A stretch of DNA of 64,000 nucleotides from Hirschia maritima DSM 19733 (GTDB lineage Bacteria > Pseudomonadota > Alphaproteobacteria > Caulobacterales > Hyphomonadaceae): assembly GCF_000378345.1 (NCBI RefSeq), contig NZ_KB899547.1, positions 124,001 to 188,000 on the forward strand, given 5' to 3'. The notes beneath the pieces were generated by a model. The model had not been told where the DNA came from. It ran no database searches and saw only the letters and a list, made by a program, of their open reading frames with translations. Position 1 is the first letter of the stretch; every line of letters starts with the position of its first letter. The translations under genes and the position numbers were made by a program. Shown here piece after piece: positions 48,012-56,479 of this stretch.

Positions 48012-48611
48012 TTAGCTCTCAAAGGAAGCAATTTTTTGAAGCATTGTTCTATTCAAAATTTGGATTTTACCTCTAGAGACTTTGATCAGATTATCCTTAG
48101 AAAACTGTCCTAATTGTCTGGAGATAGCTTCACGTGCAGATCCAACTTCATGAGCCAATTGTTCTTGCGTGATGCGCAATTCATCTTCTGAATTTGCCAA
48201 TCGAAGAATTCCATCTGCAACTCGGATGTCCAGGCCAGAAAAGGCTAGTGCTTGAACGATATGTTCAAAGTCCGAAAAGCGACCTGCAATAGAGGCGTAG
48301 ATCTGGTTTCTAAAATCACTATTTGTTTGAATAAGATTGTCAAAATGGGCAGCGGGCAGAATTGATATTTCAATATCTGTTTCTGCGATACCTTCTGCAG
48401 CATAGGGGGCGTCTTGTGTGATGCAATTAAATGTTTGCAAGCAAATTTCACCAGCATGTACGCGGTAAAGCACGATCTCTTTGCCGCTAGCTGTTGTTAG
48501 TGTGACTCTGATTGTGCCGGAATGGACAGTGACGAACCCGCTACAGTCATCTCCGGCACGAAACAATATCTGTCCGGCAGGGAATTTCTTTTTAGCGGGT
48601 TCATTGCTCAT
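48012..48611 (-). CDS. Crp/Fnr-family transcriptional regulator
   Basis: A 199-residue regulator: cyclic nucleotide-like effector domain (about 1-120; GQILFRAGDDCSGFVTVHSG) and C-terminal winged helix (about 135-199; RITQEQLAHEVGSAREAISRQL). It lacks the N-terminal Cys cluster of FNR, so it is not an FNR-type oxygen sensor; the effector is unknown. Adjacent Crp-DUF2892 pairs are common in proteobacteria, often next to sulfide or nitrogen oxide genes, but none is here. Confidence 0.88.
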   Translation of the reverse strand: MSNEPAKKKFPAGQILFRAGDDCSGFVTVHSGTIRVTLTTASGKEIVLYRVHAGEICLQTFNCITQDAPYAAEGIAETDIEISILPAAHFDNLIQTNSDFRNQIYASIAGRFSDFEHIVQALAFSGLDIRVADGILRLANSEDELRITQEQLAHEVGSAREAISRQLGQFSKDNLIKVSRGKIQILNRTMLQKIASFES

Positions 48612-48619
48612 TGAAGATA

Positions 48620-48913
48620 CTAAGCGTTCTTTAAACGCCAGCGTTCCATTGCTGCTGAAATAGCGAAGGTTTCGCGATATTTCGGGCTGCCTGACGGACG
48701 AGGTGCTGTTTGCGCAGTCATCTCCATGATGTCGGCTAGTTTGTTGTGAGCTGCACCAGACTGGCCAGCGCCAATATAAGCATGCAGTTCAACCAATGCG
48801 TCAGATAAGGAATCGTGTGCACGGATTACAAAATATGGTTCGTCTTTAGCAAGGTCTTCATAACAATCAAATTGGGAAGGATTTGCTTTAGAACCAATAG
48901 GGGCTTCACTCAT
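48620..48913 (-). CDS. Unknown small protein upstream of Crp/Fnr
   Basis: A 97-residue soluble protein with helix-rich sequence (SDALVELHAYIGAGQSGAAHN). No family recognised. Starts at ATG 48913 after AGAGAG. It lies 8 bases before the Crp/Fnr gene on the same strand, so they are probably one transcript. Confidence 0.6.
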   Translation of the reverse strand: MSEAPIGSKANPSQFDCYEDLAKDEPYFVIRAHDSLSDALVELHAYIGAGQSGAAHNKLADIMEMTAQTAPRPSGSPKYRETFAISAAMERWRLKNA

Positions 48914-48988
48914 TTTAGTCTCTCTTTCCAAAAGGAATCGGTTTGAGCATACTCTAGAATGAAACCCGCTAATTGTTCAGTGAAAAAA

Positions 48989-50767
48989 TTAAGCTTCCAC
49001 AGCTTCAAACAGTGTCGACATGGCGTCTTCCACAAGATTTGCTGGAGCAGAGACTGCTTCCATACGACCTTCAGCTTGTGTGAGCGTGTCTTCTGCAAAC
49101 ACACGTGCTAAAGTGACCGCATTATCTTTGAAGCTATCATCTGCTTCAAGCGATGATATAGCAGCTTTAGTCAACAAGCTTCCGCCTATAACATCGCCTG
49201 CTAAACGCAGATATGCTGTTGCACCAGCCAAAGCTGTTGATTTATCGTTGGCGGCCATGTTTGTAAGCATCCAATCTGTCGCTTCCTCCAGTGCGCCAAC
49301 GGCGGTGTATAAACGGTTTGCAATAATGGCGAGATGACCATTCCCTGTTGATGAAGCATTGGAAACTGTTTCCCGGATTTCCGCTATCATGGCTATCATA
49401 CCTTCACCTTTATCGGCAGACAGTTTACGTCCAACGAGGTCTAGTGCCTGAATTCCATTAGTTCCTTCATAAATCGGGTAAATGCGGGCATCCAACATGA
49501 TTTGGGCAGATTCAGCTTCATTCATAAAACCCATTCCACCAAAGACCTGCACAGATTGATGTGCCATTTCACATCCACGATCGGTTGACCAAGCCTTGGC
49601 TAGCGGTACTAGCAAATCTTCGCGTTGCTTGAATTTTGCTTTTGCAACGTCATCCTGAGAATGTTCGGCAAGGTCAGATGCTCCTGCGCAAGCATATACA
49701 AGGGCGCGTGCAGCTTGAGCGTTTGCCGCCATGGTCACGAGTGTGCGCTGGATGTCAGGGTGGTGGATGATTGCTGCATCTCCGTTTACACCCTGCGCTT
49801 TTCCTTGTTTACGATCACGTGCATACGCATCGGCTGATTGCATAGCTGCTTCACAAGCCGCGACACCTTGCAGGCCAACTTGAAGGCGAGCTGCATTCAT
49901 CATGATGAACATTGCCGCAAGGCCTTTGTTTTCATCACCAATCAGCCAACCTTTTGCGCCATCATATTCCATGACACAGGTGGGTGAAGCGTGGATACCG
50001 ATTTTCTCTTCTAGGCCTATACACTGATATGAATTTCGATCGCCTAAGGAGCCGTCTTCATTGACGAAGAACTTGGGCACAAGAAACAGTGAAACACCCC
50101 GAGAGCCAGCGGGGGCATCTGGTGTACGTGCGAGCACAAGCTGAATAATGTTATCGGCGACATCATGCTCACCCCAAGTGATAAAGATTTTTTGCCCAGT
50201 GATAGCAAAAGATCCGTCGCCGTTCGGGATAGCTTTAGATTTCAGCGCACCGACATCTGAACCAGCACTTGGTTCAGTCAAGTTCATCGCACCTGTCCAT
50301 TCACCTGAAATAAGTTTTTCAAGATAAGTAGATTTTTGTTCGTCTGTCCCTTTGATGAGAAGTGCCTCAATCGCACCAAATGTCAGCATCGGGTTTAGGC
50401 TGAATGATGGATTTGCACTTTGCATCATTTCCATAACGGCGATTGCGAGTGATTTAGGAAGAGCTTGCCCGCCAAATTCTTCAGGGAAAGGCAGCCCGAT
50501 CCAGCCGCCTTCTGAGAAAGTCTTGTATGCGTCTGCAAATCCGGGTGCGGACGTAACTTCACCGTCTTTCAGTGTTGAACCTTTTTGGTGTCCAATGGGA
50601 TTTAGCGGAGAAAGAACGCCAGATGCGATTTTATTTGCTTCTTCTAAAACGGGTGCAATGAGCTCACTGTCATAGTTTTCAAAAGCACCAGTTTCTCCAG
50701 CAGCATCAATATCTGCAATATATTTCAGGGCGTTTTCAATTGCTGCTAATGGCGCAGAATACGGCAT
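48989..50767 (-). CDS. Acyl-CoA dehydrogenase (DmdC-like)
   Basis: A 592-residue flavoprotein acyl-CoA dehydrogenase of the long kind, with an extra C-terminal domain (about 470-590). It resembles 3-methylmercaptopropionyl-CoA dehydrogenase-like members. FAD-binding MNLTEPSAGSDVGALK, the substrate region GSRGVSLFLVPKF, and the catalytic Glu in YEGTNGIQALDLVG are present. Nothing nearby confirms DMSP metabolism; a general fatty acyl-CoA substrate is equally possible. Confidence 0.88.
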   Translation of the reverse strand: MPYSAPLAAIENALKYIADIDAAGETGAFENYDSELIAPVLEEANKIASGVLSPLNPIGHQKGSTLKDGEVTSAPGFADAYKTFSEGGWIGLPFPEEFGGQALPKSLAIAVMEMMQSANPSFSLNPMLTFGAIEALLIKGTDEQKSTYLEKLISGEWTGAMNLTEPSAGSDVGALKSKAIPNGDGSFAITGQKIFITWGEHDVADNIIQLVLARTPDAPAGSRGVSLFLVPKFFVNEDGSLGDRNSYQCIGLEEKIGIHASPTCVMEYDGAKGWLIGDENKGLAAMFIMMNAARLQVGLQGVAACEAAMQSADAYARDRKQGKAQGVNGDAAIIHHPDIQRTLVTMAANAQAARALVYACAGASDLAEHSQDDVAKAKFKQREDLLVPLAKAWSTDRGCEMAHQSVQVFGGMGFMNEAESAQIMLDARIYPIYEGTNGIQALDLVGRKLSADKGEGMIAMIAEIRETVSNASSTGNGHLAIIANRLYTAVGALEEATDWMLTNMAANDKSTALAGATAYLRLAGDVIGGSLLTKAAISSLEADDSFKDNAVTLARVFAEDTLTQAEGRMEAVSAPANLVEDAMSTLFEAVEA

Positions 50768-50879
50768 TTAATTCTCCATGTTGAACAAGTAGATTGGGCT
50801 AGCTTGCTCAATAAAAATATCTCTGTTGCCGACATTCTAACTCAAAAAACATGCATCCATCAATCAAAAGATATATCTT

Positions 50880-51419
50880 TTAATGTTCGGGTATGAGTGA
50901 TGGAGCAATTGCACCCTCGTGTTCAAGAAGCCAGCGTTTTTTATCTACCCCACCTGCATATCCGGTTAACTTCCCGTTTGAACCGATAACGCGGTGACAC
51001 GGAACGACTATACCGATGGGATTGGCACCATTAGCTAAGCCAACAGCACGCACAGCTTTAGGGTTTCCAATCTGTTTGGCAAGATCACCATAGGTAAGGG
51101 TTTTTCCGTGTGGAATCGTACGTAATGCTGCCCAGACTTCTTTTTGAAAAGCAGTGCCACCTGTTTCAGTTTCGATTGTATCGATTGCTTGAATATCTCC
51201 AGCAAAATAGGCTTTTAGAGCCTGAGCGGGGCGGGAAGAAAGTTTTGCTTCTCTTTGGCAGAGTTCAAATCCGTTTGATCCATAATGATGTACAAATAAC
51301 TTTGAACGTCGCTCTTCAAAGTCTTGCCATTCCACAGCCCTCAGTTTTTCATTGTCATCAGTGATGATGATAAGGTCTCCAAACGGACCATCTATGATTT
51401 CTTTATAGAGCATTAGCAT
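50880..51419 (-). CDS. ogt: Ogt, O6-methylguanine-DNA methyltransferase
   Basis: A 179-residue suicide repair protein that takes the methyl group from O6-methylguanine onto the Cys of PCHRVIGS (about residues 143-150). VWAALRTIPHGKTLTYGDLAKQIG is the DNA-binding helix (quoted in part as GKTLTYGDLAKQIG). I start at ATG 51419, with AAGGA 8 bases ahead; an ATG 84 bases upstream gives a 28-residue extension without a site. Divergent to the Ada-AlkA fusion gene. Confidence 0.93.
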   Translation of the reverse strand: MLMLYKEIIDGPFGDLIIITDDNEKLRAVEWQDFEERRSKLFVHHYGSNGFELCQREAKLSSRPAQALKAYFAGDIQAIDTIETETGGTAFQKEVWAALRTIPHGKTLTYGDLAKQIGNPKAVRAVGLANGANPIGIVVPCHRVIGSNGKLTGYAGGVDKKRWLLEHEGAIAPSLIPEH

Positions 51420-51540
51420 TTTTGAATTCCTTGCATGTTCTCGCCACTCTATCTTGAATCTTGAAAATGACACTCGCGGTTTTCGGACTTTGTTGAAGTT
51501 CATAAACAGCCGAAAACCGCTAGCTTAGTTTGATGAAATC

Positions 51541-53031
51541 ATGCAATTTGAAGAAATGGAACTAGATCACGAAGCATGTTGCCGCGCCGTTTCTACACGC
51601 GATTCTCGATTTGATGGCCGAATTTTCACGGGCGTCAAAACGACAGGTATATACTGTCGTCCGATTTGCCCCGCACGAATGCCCATGCCTAAAAATATGG
51701 AATTTTTTCCGAGTGCGGCGGCGGCTCAAGACGCAGGATATCGCCCATGCTTGAGGTGTCGACCTGAAACAGCTCCAGATCTAGGCGCATGGAATGGTAC
51801 CTCTAATACTGTTTCCAGAGCGTTGAGCATGATTGAGCTCGGGGCGCTGGATGAAGGTAGCGTTGAAGGTCTTGCGGAGAGATTGGGTGTGGGTGACCGA
51901 CATTTACGTCGATTGTTTAAACAACATTTGGGAGCTTCTCCTATCTCTGTTGCCCAAACACGGCGAGTTTTGCTCGCTAAGAAGCTCATCAGAGATACAC
52001 ATTTATCTTTAGCGCAAGTTGCTATGGCTGCGGGGTTTGGCAGTATAAGAAGGTTTAATGAAACTTTCTCTGCACTTTACCAACGTTCGCCTAGCGAAAT
52101 GCGGAGAAACGAAAAGGCGGATGCAAAACAAGATGCAGCTGCTGGAGAGGTTGTTGTTCAACTTAACTATAAGCCGCCCTTGGATTGGCAGACATTGCTT
52201 GACTACTTTCAAGCGCGAGCGATTGACGGGATGGAGATTGTCAAAGATGGCAAATATGCTCGAACGATTTCAATCGGGGATAATGTCGGGTTTGTCGTAA
52301 TTTCTCATTTCAAGGGCAAGAAGGGTGGTATAATTGAGGCGCGAATAAATTATCCTGTTTTGTCAGACCTTCCTTTGATAATTGCGAAACTTAGGCGCTT
52401 ATTGGATTTGTCCATTGATCCAGAAAGAGTCAAAGCGCATCTGTCCGAAGACCCATTGTTATCGCCCCTATTTGAAAAGAAACCGGGTTTAAGAGCTCCC
52501 GGTTCGCTGGATGGTTTTGAACTGGCTATACGCGCGATTCTCGGCCAACAAATAACCATTGAGGCAGCACGTAAACTTGGTTCGGGGTTGGTGCAAGAAT
52601 TTGGTAAAAAGCTTCCTTCCAACCCAGCCTATCCAGAATTAACGCATGTTTTTCCTTCGGCCAGCGTTTTAAGCAAAGCAGATCTATCTCATCTGAAAAT
52701 GCCAAGAGCACGGTCAAGTTCGCTGGTTTCCATGGCGCAAGCCGTGGTGGATGATCCAAACCTGTTTTCTATTCGATCTAGTCTGCAAGAAACAATCAAG
52801 GCACTCACTGCGCTTAAGGGGATTGGTGATTGGACTGCGCAATATATCGCTATTCGTGTGATGCAGGAGTCAGACGCTTTTCCAGCCGCTGATGCGGCGC
52901 TTCTCAATGCGTATGAAAAGCTTTCGGGTACACGGTTGAAACCGAAAGAATTAGAGAAAGTTGCGGAACGCTGGAGACCGTGGCGAGCCTACGCGACCTT
53001 TTATCTATGGGCCAGCTTGGCTGACCCATAG
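51541..53031 (+). CDS. Ada-AlkA fusion (methylphosphotriester sensor, AraC HTH, glycosylase)
   Basis: A 496-residue multidomain repair protein. Residues about 10-75 are the Ada metal-binding domain that accepts methyl from phosphotriesters; Cys residues in YCRPICPAR and RPCLRCRPE are its zinc set. Residues about 85-185 are an AraC-type helix-turn-helix (QRSPSEMRR at its end). Residues about 200-496 are AlkA 3-methyladenine DNA glycosylase with a helix-hairpin-helix (LKGIGDWTAQYIAIR) and DAAL catalytic region. It would activate its own and alkylation genes. The O6-transferase missing here is supplied by the divergent ogt. Confidence 0.93.
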   Translation: MQFEEMELDHEACCRAVSTRDSRFDGRIFTGVKTTGIYCRPICPARMPMPKNMEFFPSAAAAQDAGYRPCLRCRPETAPDLGAWNGTSNTVSRALSMIELGALDEGSVEGLAERLGVGDRHLRRLFKQHLGASPISVAQTRRVLLAKKLIRDTHLSLAQVAMAAGFGSIRRFNETFSALYQRSPSEMRRNEKADAKQDAAAGEVVVQLNYKPPLDWQTLLDYFQARAIDGMEIVKDGKYARTISIGDNVGFVVISHFKGKKGGIIEARINYPVLSDLPLIIAKLRRLLDLSIDPERVKAHLSEDPLLSPLFEKKPGLRAPGSLDGFELAIRAILGQQITIEAARKLGSGLVQEFGKKLPSNPAYPELTHVFPSASVLSKADLSHLKMPRARSSSLVSMAQAVVDDPNLFSIRSSLQETIKALTALKGIGDWTAQYIAIRVMQESDAFPAADAALLNAYEKLSGTRLKPKELEKVAERWRPWRAYATFYLWASLADP

Positions 53032-53043
53032 TTTAAGCTGAGA

Positions 53044-53877
53044 TTACCTGTCGAGGTATTCGTCTTGCGATAAAGAGCCGTCATTGTTTTTATCAAGTTT
53101 ATGAAAATCTTCTTTCGTAAGCTTCTCTCGTTTGATTATTTTTTTTCGAACAATTGCGTCATCGTCAAAGTGTTCTTCGTTCAATGTTGTGGCGAGAATA
53201 GCTTCAATCTCGGCGTGACAATCTCCCAATTCCGCAAGCTCAGGCAGGACAGTGGCTTTGTTTTCCTTGGCAATAAACTTCTGGACCTTGATATCCTTTT
53301 GATCAAGTTCTAAGCCCACTTGGTCTAAGGCTGTTTCGATTTCGAGATCAAAGCTTTTTTCGAACTCTTCGAAAGTAACTTTTCCGTCTTTGTTTTTGTC
53401 ATGCATTTGAAATGCAGGTAGTTCTTGCTTGCTTTTTTTGACGACTACGTTGTGGCAATCTGGTTCAGCGTTTTCGTCTGATTTGTGCTCTACATCTACT
53501 TTGACTTCAGAAACAAAAACGACATTGTCGCCTTGGAATTCTTCTTTGGTGAGGACGCCATCTTTATTCTTGTCTAAATCTTCGAAGAAGCGTTTAAAAT
53601 CTGGTGATGCTATAGCCGTTTGTGACGCCATAAGCGGAATTGAGCCAATTGCTGCAACAGATAGGATGCAGGCAATTGCTGTGCGAGATACTGTTTTTGA
53701 TGAGAATTTCATTTGAACACCTTTTTGTTTTGCGGGTGCCAGAGACAATTCCTTTTCTATCGAGTTGCGTAAGACGTCACTAACCGATTGCTGTTTGTCT
53801 TCACAGTGTTTGGACAGACGTAGTTTTAAGTCTGGTGAAACTCTGATTTCAACTTTCTCAGTTTTTTTGTTCGACAT
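53044..53877 (-). CDS. RHH domain-membrane segment-EF-hand protein
   Basis: A 277-residue protein with an unusual layout. Residues about 7-45 look like a ribbon-helix-helix DNA-binding domain (KVEIRVSPDLKLRLSKHC). A basic linker leads to one hydrophobic segment (about 66-90, IACILSVAAIGSIPLMA) ending in a possible signal-peptidase site (TAIA). Then come three EF-hand loops at about 102-113 (DKNKDGVLTKEE), 160-171 (DKNKDGKVTFEE) and 262-273 (DKNNDGSLSQDE). A second start (ATG 53712, codon 56) with AAGGTG would make only the secreted EF-hand part. Function unknown; two products from one frame are possible. Confidence 0.75.
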   Translation of the reverse strand: MSNKKTEKVEIRVSPDLKLRLSKHCEDKQQSVSDVLRNSIEKELSLAPAKQKGVQMKFSSKTVSRTAIACILSVAAIGSIPLMASQTAIASPDFKRFFEDLDKNKDGVLTKEEFQGDNVVFVSEVKVDVEHKSDENAEPDCHNVVVKKSKQELPAFQMHDKNKDGKVTFEEFEKSFDLEIETALDQVGLELDQKDIKVQKFIAKENKATVLPELAELGDCHAEIEAILATTLNEEHFDDDAIVRKKIIKREKLTKEDFHKLDKNNDGSLSQDEYLDR

Positions 53878-54022
53878 CACAAAGCTCGTGCATTGATTGG
53901 ATTATTCTGGCCTTAAAATCACAGCCGACCAGAATTCTTCTCGCAACTCATTTCATGCCATGACATTGGCAGTTTCGTGACGGGACACAAGAAAATTCGT
54001 GTCATGACAAGGGTGAATACTG

Positions 54023-54580
54023 TCAGGACGTGCTCTTTTTCATCAATTCCTGAAGCGCGACGGCGTGATGGCGTAGACTGACGAGGAATTCACCGACCTC
54101 AACTCTAAAATCTGACGTTTCCAGTTTTAGTAGGCTGCGCTGTGTCCACCCGTTTTCTGGGCATAGCTTGGCTATGTATTTATTGTATTTTTCAGTTTCC
54201 AAAGCTGTAAGCGGCAAGCGGTTGGCTGTTTTAAGGAGAAGGAGAAGCTCATGCACGATCAGCATACCGCGAAAAGCATCCATCATTTCCGGCAAAAGAG
54301 TGGGGTCATCTATCCATGATTTTCCATCAAAGACTTCGTGTATTAGGCGCTGGCCAGCACCATTGCAGTCATAGCTCGCGCAGCCGCCAAAACCATCTGC
54401 GCGTAGCGTGTCGTGGATTTTACATTTCCCGCAATTCTTGCCTTCCGTTTCCAAGTTAGGACAAGCTTTTCCAGTTTCTTTGTCGATTGCAAATTCATCC
54501 GACTTATCAAATGAAAACGCCACACAGCATAGCGCCGCACATTTGGAACAATCAGCTTTGAGTTCTGGAATTGAGTGCAT
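54023..54580 (-). CDS. Cys-rich protein with CxxC clusters
   Basis: A 185-residue protein with 10 or so cysteines in its first 75 residues: CSKCAALCC, GKNCGKCK and GGCASYDC. This is the pattern of a YkgJ-like or metal-binding cluster. The remainder is helical with Leu-rich stretches. I start at ATG 54580 rather than an upstream TTG. Zinc or Fe-S binding is likely; the role is unknown. Confidence 0.7.
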   Translation of the reverse strand: MHSIPELKADCSKCAALCCVAFSFDKSDEFAIDKETGKACPNLETEGKNCGKCKIHDTLRADGFGGCASYDCNGAGQRLIHEVFDGKSWIDDPTLLPEMMDAFRGMLIVHELLLLLKTANRLPLTALETEKYNKYIAKLCPENGWTQRSLLKLETSDFRVEVGEFLVSLRHHAVALQELMKKSTS

Positions 54581-54654
54581 GGAAAATTCTTGTGTTTGGG
54601 TTGATGTATTCTTCAATCAAAAACAAGAAGTTTCCGCAATCCTCAAGCAGTGTT

Positions 54655-55419
54655 TTAATTTGTCAGGCCGACAGCTTGACGACCTTCTTCGGTTTTGATC
54701 GAAAAATCAGTTCCCGCGTGTTTTTTACCTTCTATTCCGCTTAGATATGAAACTGCCTTTGCTGGCCATTCAGGAGATATGTGTCCGTCCCAGTCAAGTT
54801 TGCTAACCGGATTGATGCCAGACTGCTTAATCTTCGCCATCATATCGGTGGCAACTGTTCCTGGGCTGAGCCCAATGACATTTATGCCTTTAGGGCCAAG
54901 TTCAACATTTGCGCATTCGGTAAGTTTTTTTACTGCTGCCTTGGACGAACAATAATGGCTCCAGCCTTCCAATGCAGAATTGGCGGCCCCTGAACTCATA
55001 TTGATAATTGTGCCATGACCCTGTTTTAGCATGATGGGTATGACTGCTCTCATGCCGAAGTAAACACCGTTCACATTGATATCCATCGCCTTTGCCCAAT
55101 CATCAGGATTAGAGCTTTCCAGCCTTGAAATTGGGTCAATTGTGCCGGCATTGTTGACGAGAATGTCTATCTGGCCATGGATTTCCAAGGTGGATCTGAC
55201 AAGGTGTTCTACTTCTGAATAGTTCGAAACATCAGCCGTAATTGATGCTGCGATGAGGCCTTCATTCTTTAATCGATCTGTTTCTTCTTCCAATTTTTCG
55301 GTAGAGCGCGCTGAGAGAACAACTCTCACCCCATTTTTGGCGAGTTCTCTTGCTGTTGCTAAGCCGATGCCTTTGCTCGCGCCTGTGATGATTGCGGTTT
55401 TTCCAGTTAAATAGTGCAT
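54655..55419 (-). CDS. SDR-family oxidoreductase
   Basis: A 254-residue short-chain dehydrogenase/reductase. TGxxxGIG (TGASKGIG, about residues 12-19), NNAG (about 91-94), the catalytic Ser and YxxxK (HYCSSKAAVKK) are visible. AAGGAG precedes the start. The divergent LysR gene and its operator are 90 bases away, so it is probably LysR-controlled. Substrate unknown. Confidence 0.9.
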   Translation of the reverse strand: MHYLTGKTAIITGASKGIGLATARELAKNGVRVVLSARSTEKLEEETDRLKNEGLIAASITADVSNYSEVEHLVRSTLEIHGQIDILVNNAGTIDPISRLESSNPDDWAKAMDINVNGVYFGMRAVIPIMLKQGHGTIINMSSGAANSALEGWSHYCSSKAAVKKLTECANVELGPKGINVIGLSPGTVATDMMAKIKQSGINPVSKLDWDGHISPEWPAKAVSYLSGIEGKKHAGTDFSIKTEEGRQAVGLTN

Positions 55420-55491
55420 TTGAAAACTCCTTATGGAGTCAAATATAATAAATGCGATTTACGCAATAAACATAGATTTTTGAAACTTACT

Positions 55492-55508
55492 ATTGCATAA
55501 TATGCAAT
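55492..55508. promoter_or_regulatory. LysR-type palindromic site
   Basis: ATTGCATAATATGCAAT, a perfect 17-base dyad in which a T-N11-A pattern typical of LysR boxes occurs. It ends one base before the LysR ATG. A weaker TGCG-N5-CGCA dyad is at 55453-55465. Confidence 0.7.
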
Positions 55509-55509
55509 T

Positions 55510-56391
55510 ATGAATACAGAAAATATCAAACTATTCTTGTCTGTAGTGGAACTGGGAAGTTTTGCTAATGCCGCCAAGCAATTCAATATTGCTACTTCTT
55601 CGGTTTCGAGAGCAATCAATGCCTTAGAGCATGAAATCGGTGTACAACTGTTTCATCGTACGACTCGTAAAATCGCGCTGACGCAGGCGGGAGACAAATT
55701 TCATAAAAATATACTACCGGTTCAAGAAGCGATGGACCTTACAATTGCGGAGCTTGTTGAAGATGCAAACCTAATTACAGGTACGCTACGTATCGCTGCG
55801 TCCGTATCCTTTGGACAAGCAGTTTTACCAAAAATTGTAAGCGCATTCACGGCAGTTCACTCGGATCTTGTTATCGATCTTCAATTGTCTGATCGGCGTG
55901 TTGATTTGATTGAAGAGGGGATTGATGTCGCTATCCGACATGGAAAGCTTGAGGATAGCTCACTGATAGCGCGGAAGTTAAGAAATGTGCGTTATCACCT
56001 TGTAGCTGCGCCTGAGTACCTCGAAAGAGCAGGAATTCCGAAATCGATATCAGATTTGAAGGCCATGGATTTGATGAGTTTTTCATATTCAAGTTTTGCC
56101 AGAAAATGGCGTTTTCGGCAGGGAAATGAGATGCAGGAAATGTCCATCATGCCGAAGTTCCTGACCAGCAATGCAATGATGCTGAAGCAATGCGCATTGA
56201 ATGCAATGGGGATTGCACTACTTGCTGATTGGACTCTCGAGACGGAGTTGGAAAAAGGAAACCTTGTTGAAGTTTTGCCCGATTGGGAAGTTGCTGGAGA
56301 AGACTTCGAAACAGCGATTTGGATTGTTTATCCCTCGGCGCAATTTGTTCCCAGCAGAACAAGAGCTTTTGTAGATTTTATGGTGACGTGA
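55510..56391 (+). CDS. LysR-family transcriptional regulator
   Basis: A 293-residue LysR regulator. N-terminal winged helix (about 1-60; SVVELGSFANAAKQFNIATS), then a LysR substrate-binding domain (about 90-290; GTLRIAASVSFGQAVLPKIV). Its start is only 1 base from the palindrome, leaving no room for a Shine-Dalgarno, so it may be leaderless or translated from a start I cannot see. Divergent SDR gene is the likely target. Confidence 0.9.
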   Translation: MNTENIKLFLSVVELGSFANAAKQFNIATSSVSRAINALEHEIGVQLFHRTTRKIALTQAGDKFHKNILPVQEAMDLTIAELVEDANLITGTLRIAASVSFGQAVLPKIVSAFTAVHSDLVIDLQLSDRRVDLIEEGIDVAIRHGKLEDSSLIARKLRNVRYHLVAAPEYLERAGIPKSISDLKAMDLMSFSYSSFARKWRFRQGNEMQEMSIMPKFLTSNAMMLKQCALNAMGIALLADWTLETELEKGNLVEVLPDWEVAGEDFETAIWIVYPSAQFVPSRTRAFVDFMVT

Positions 56392-56479
56392 CGGCCTTAA
56401 AATCGTTATAAATAGATATTCAAAATTTATGAAAATGAGTGTGCAAAATCCAAGTAAAGCTGAGCGTTTTATCCAGAGA

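Noticed and set aside
51420-51445. ATTC-N7-GTTC just upstream of ogt as a LexA box
   Set aside because: Same one-mismatch level; the alkylation response via Ada is a more natural control for this gene.
53984-54003. GACAC/GTGTC hairpin as a terminator
   Set aside because: The stem is only five base pairs with a long loop and no T-run.
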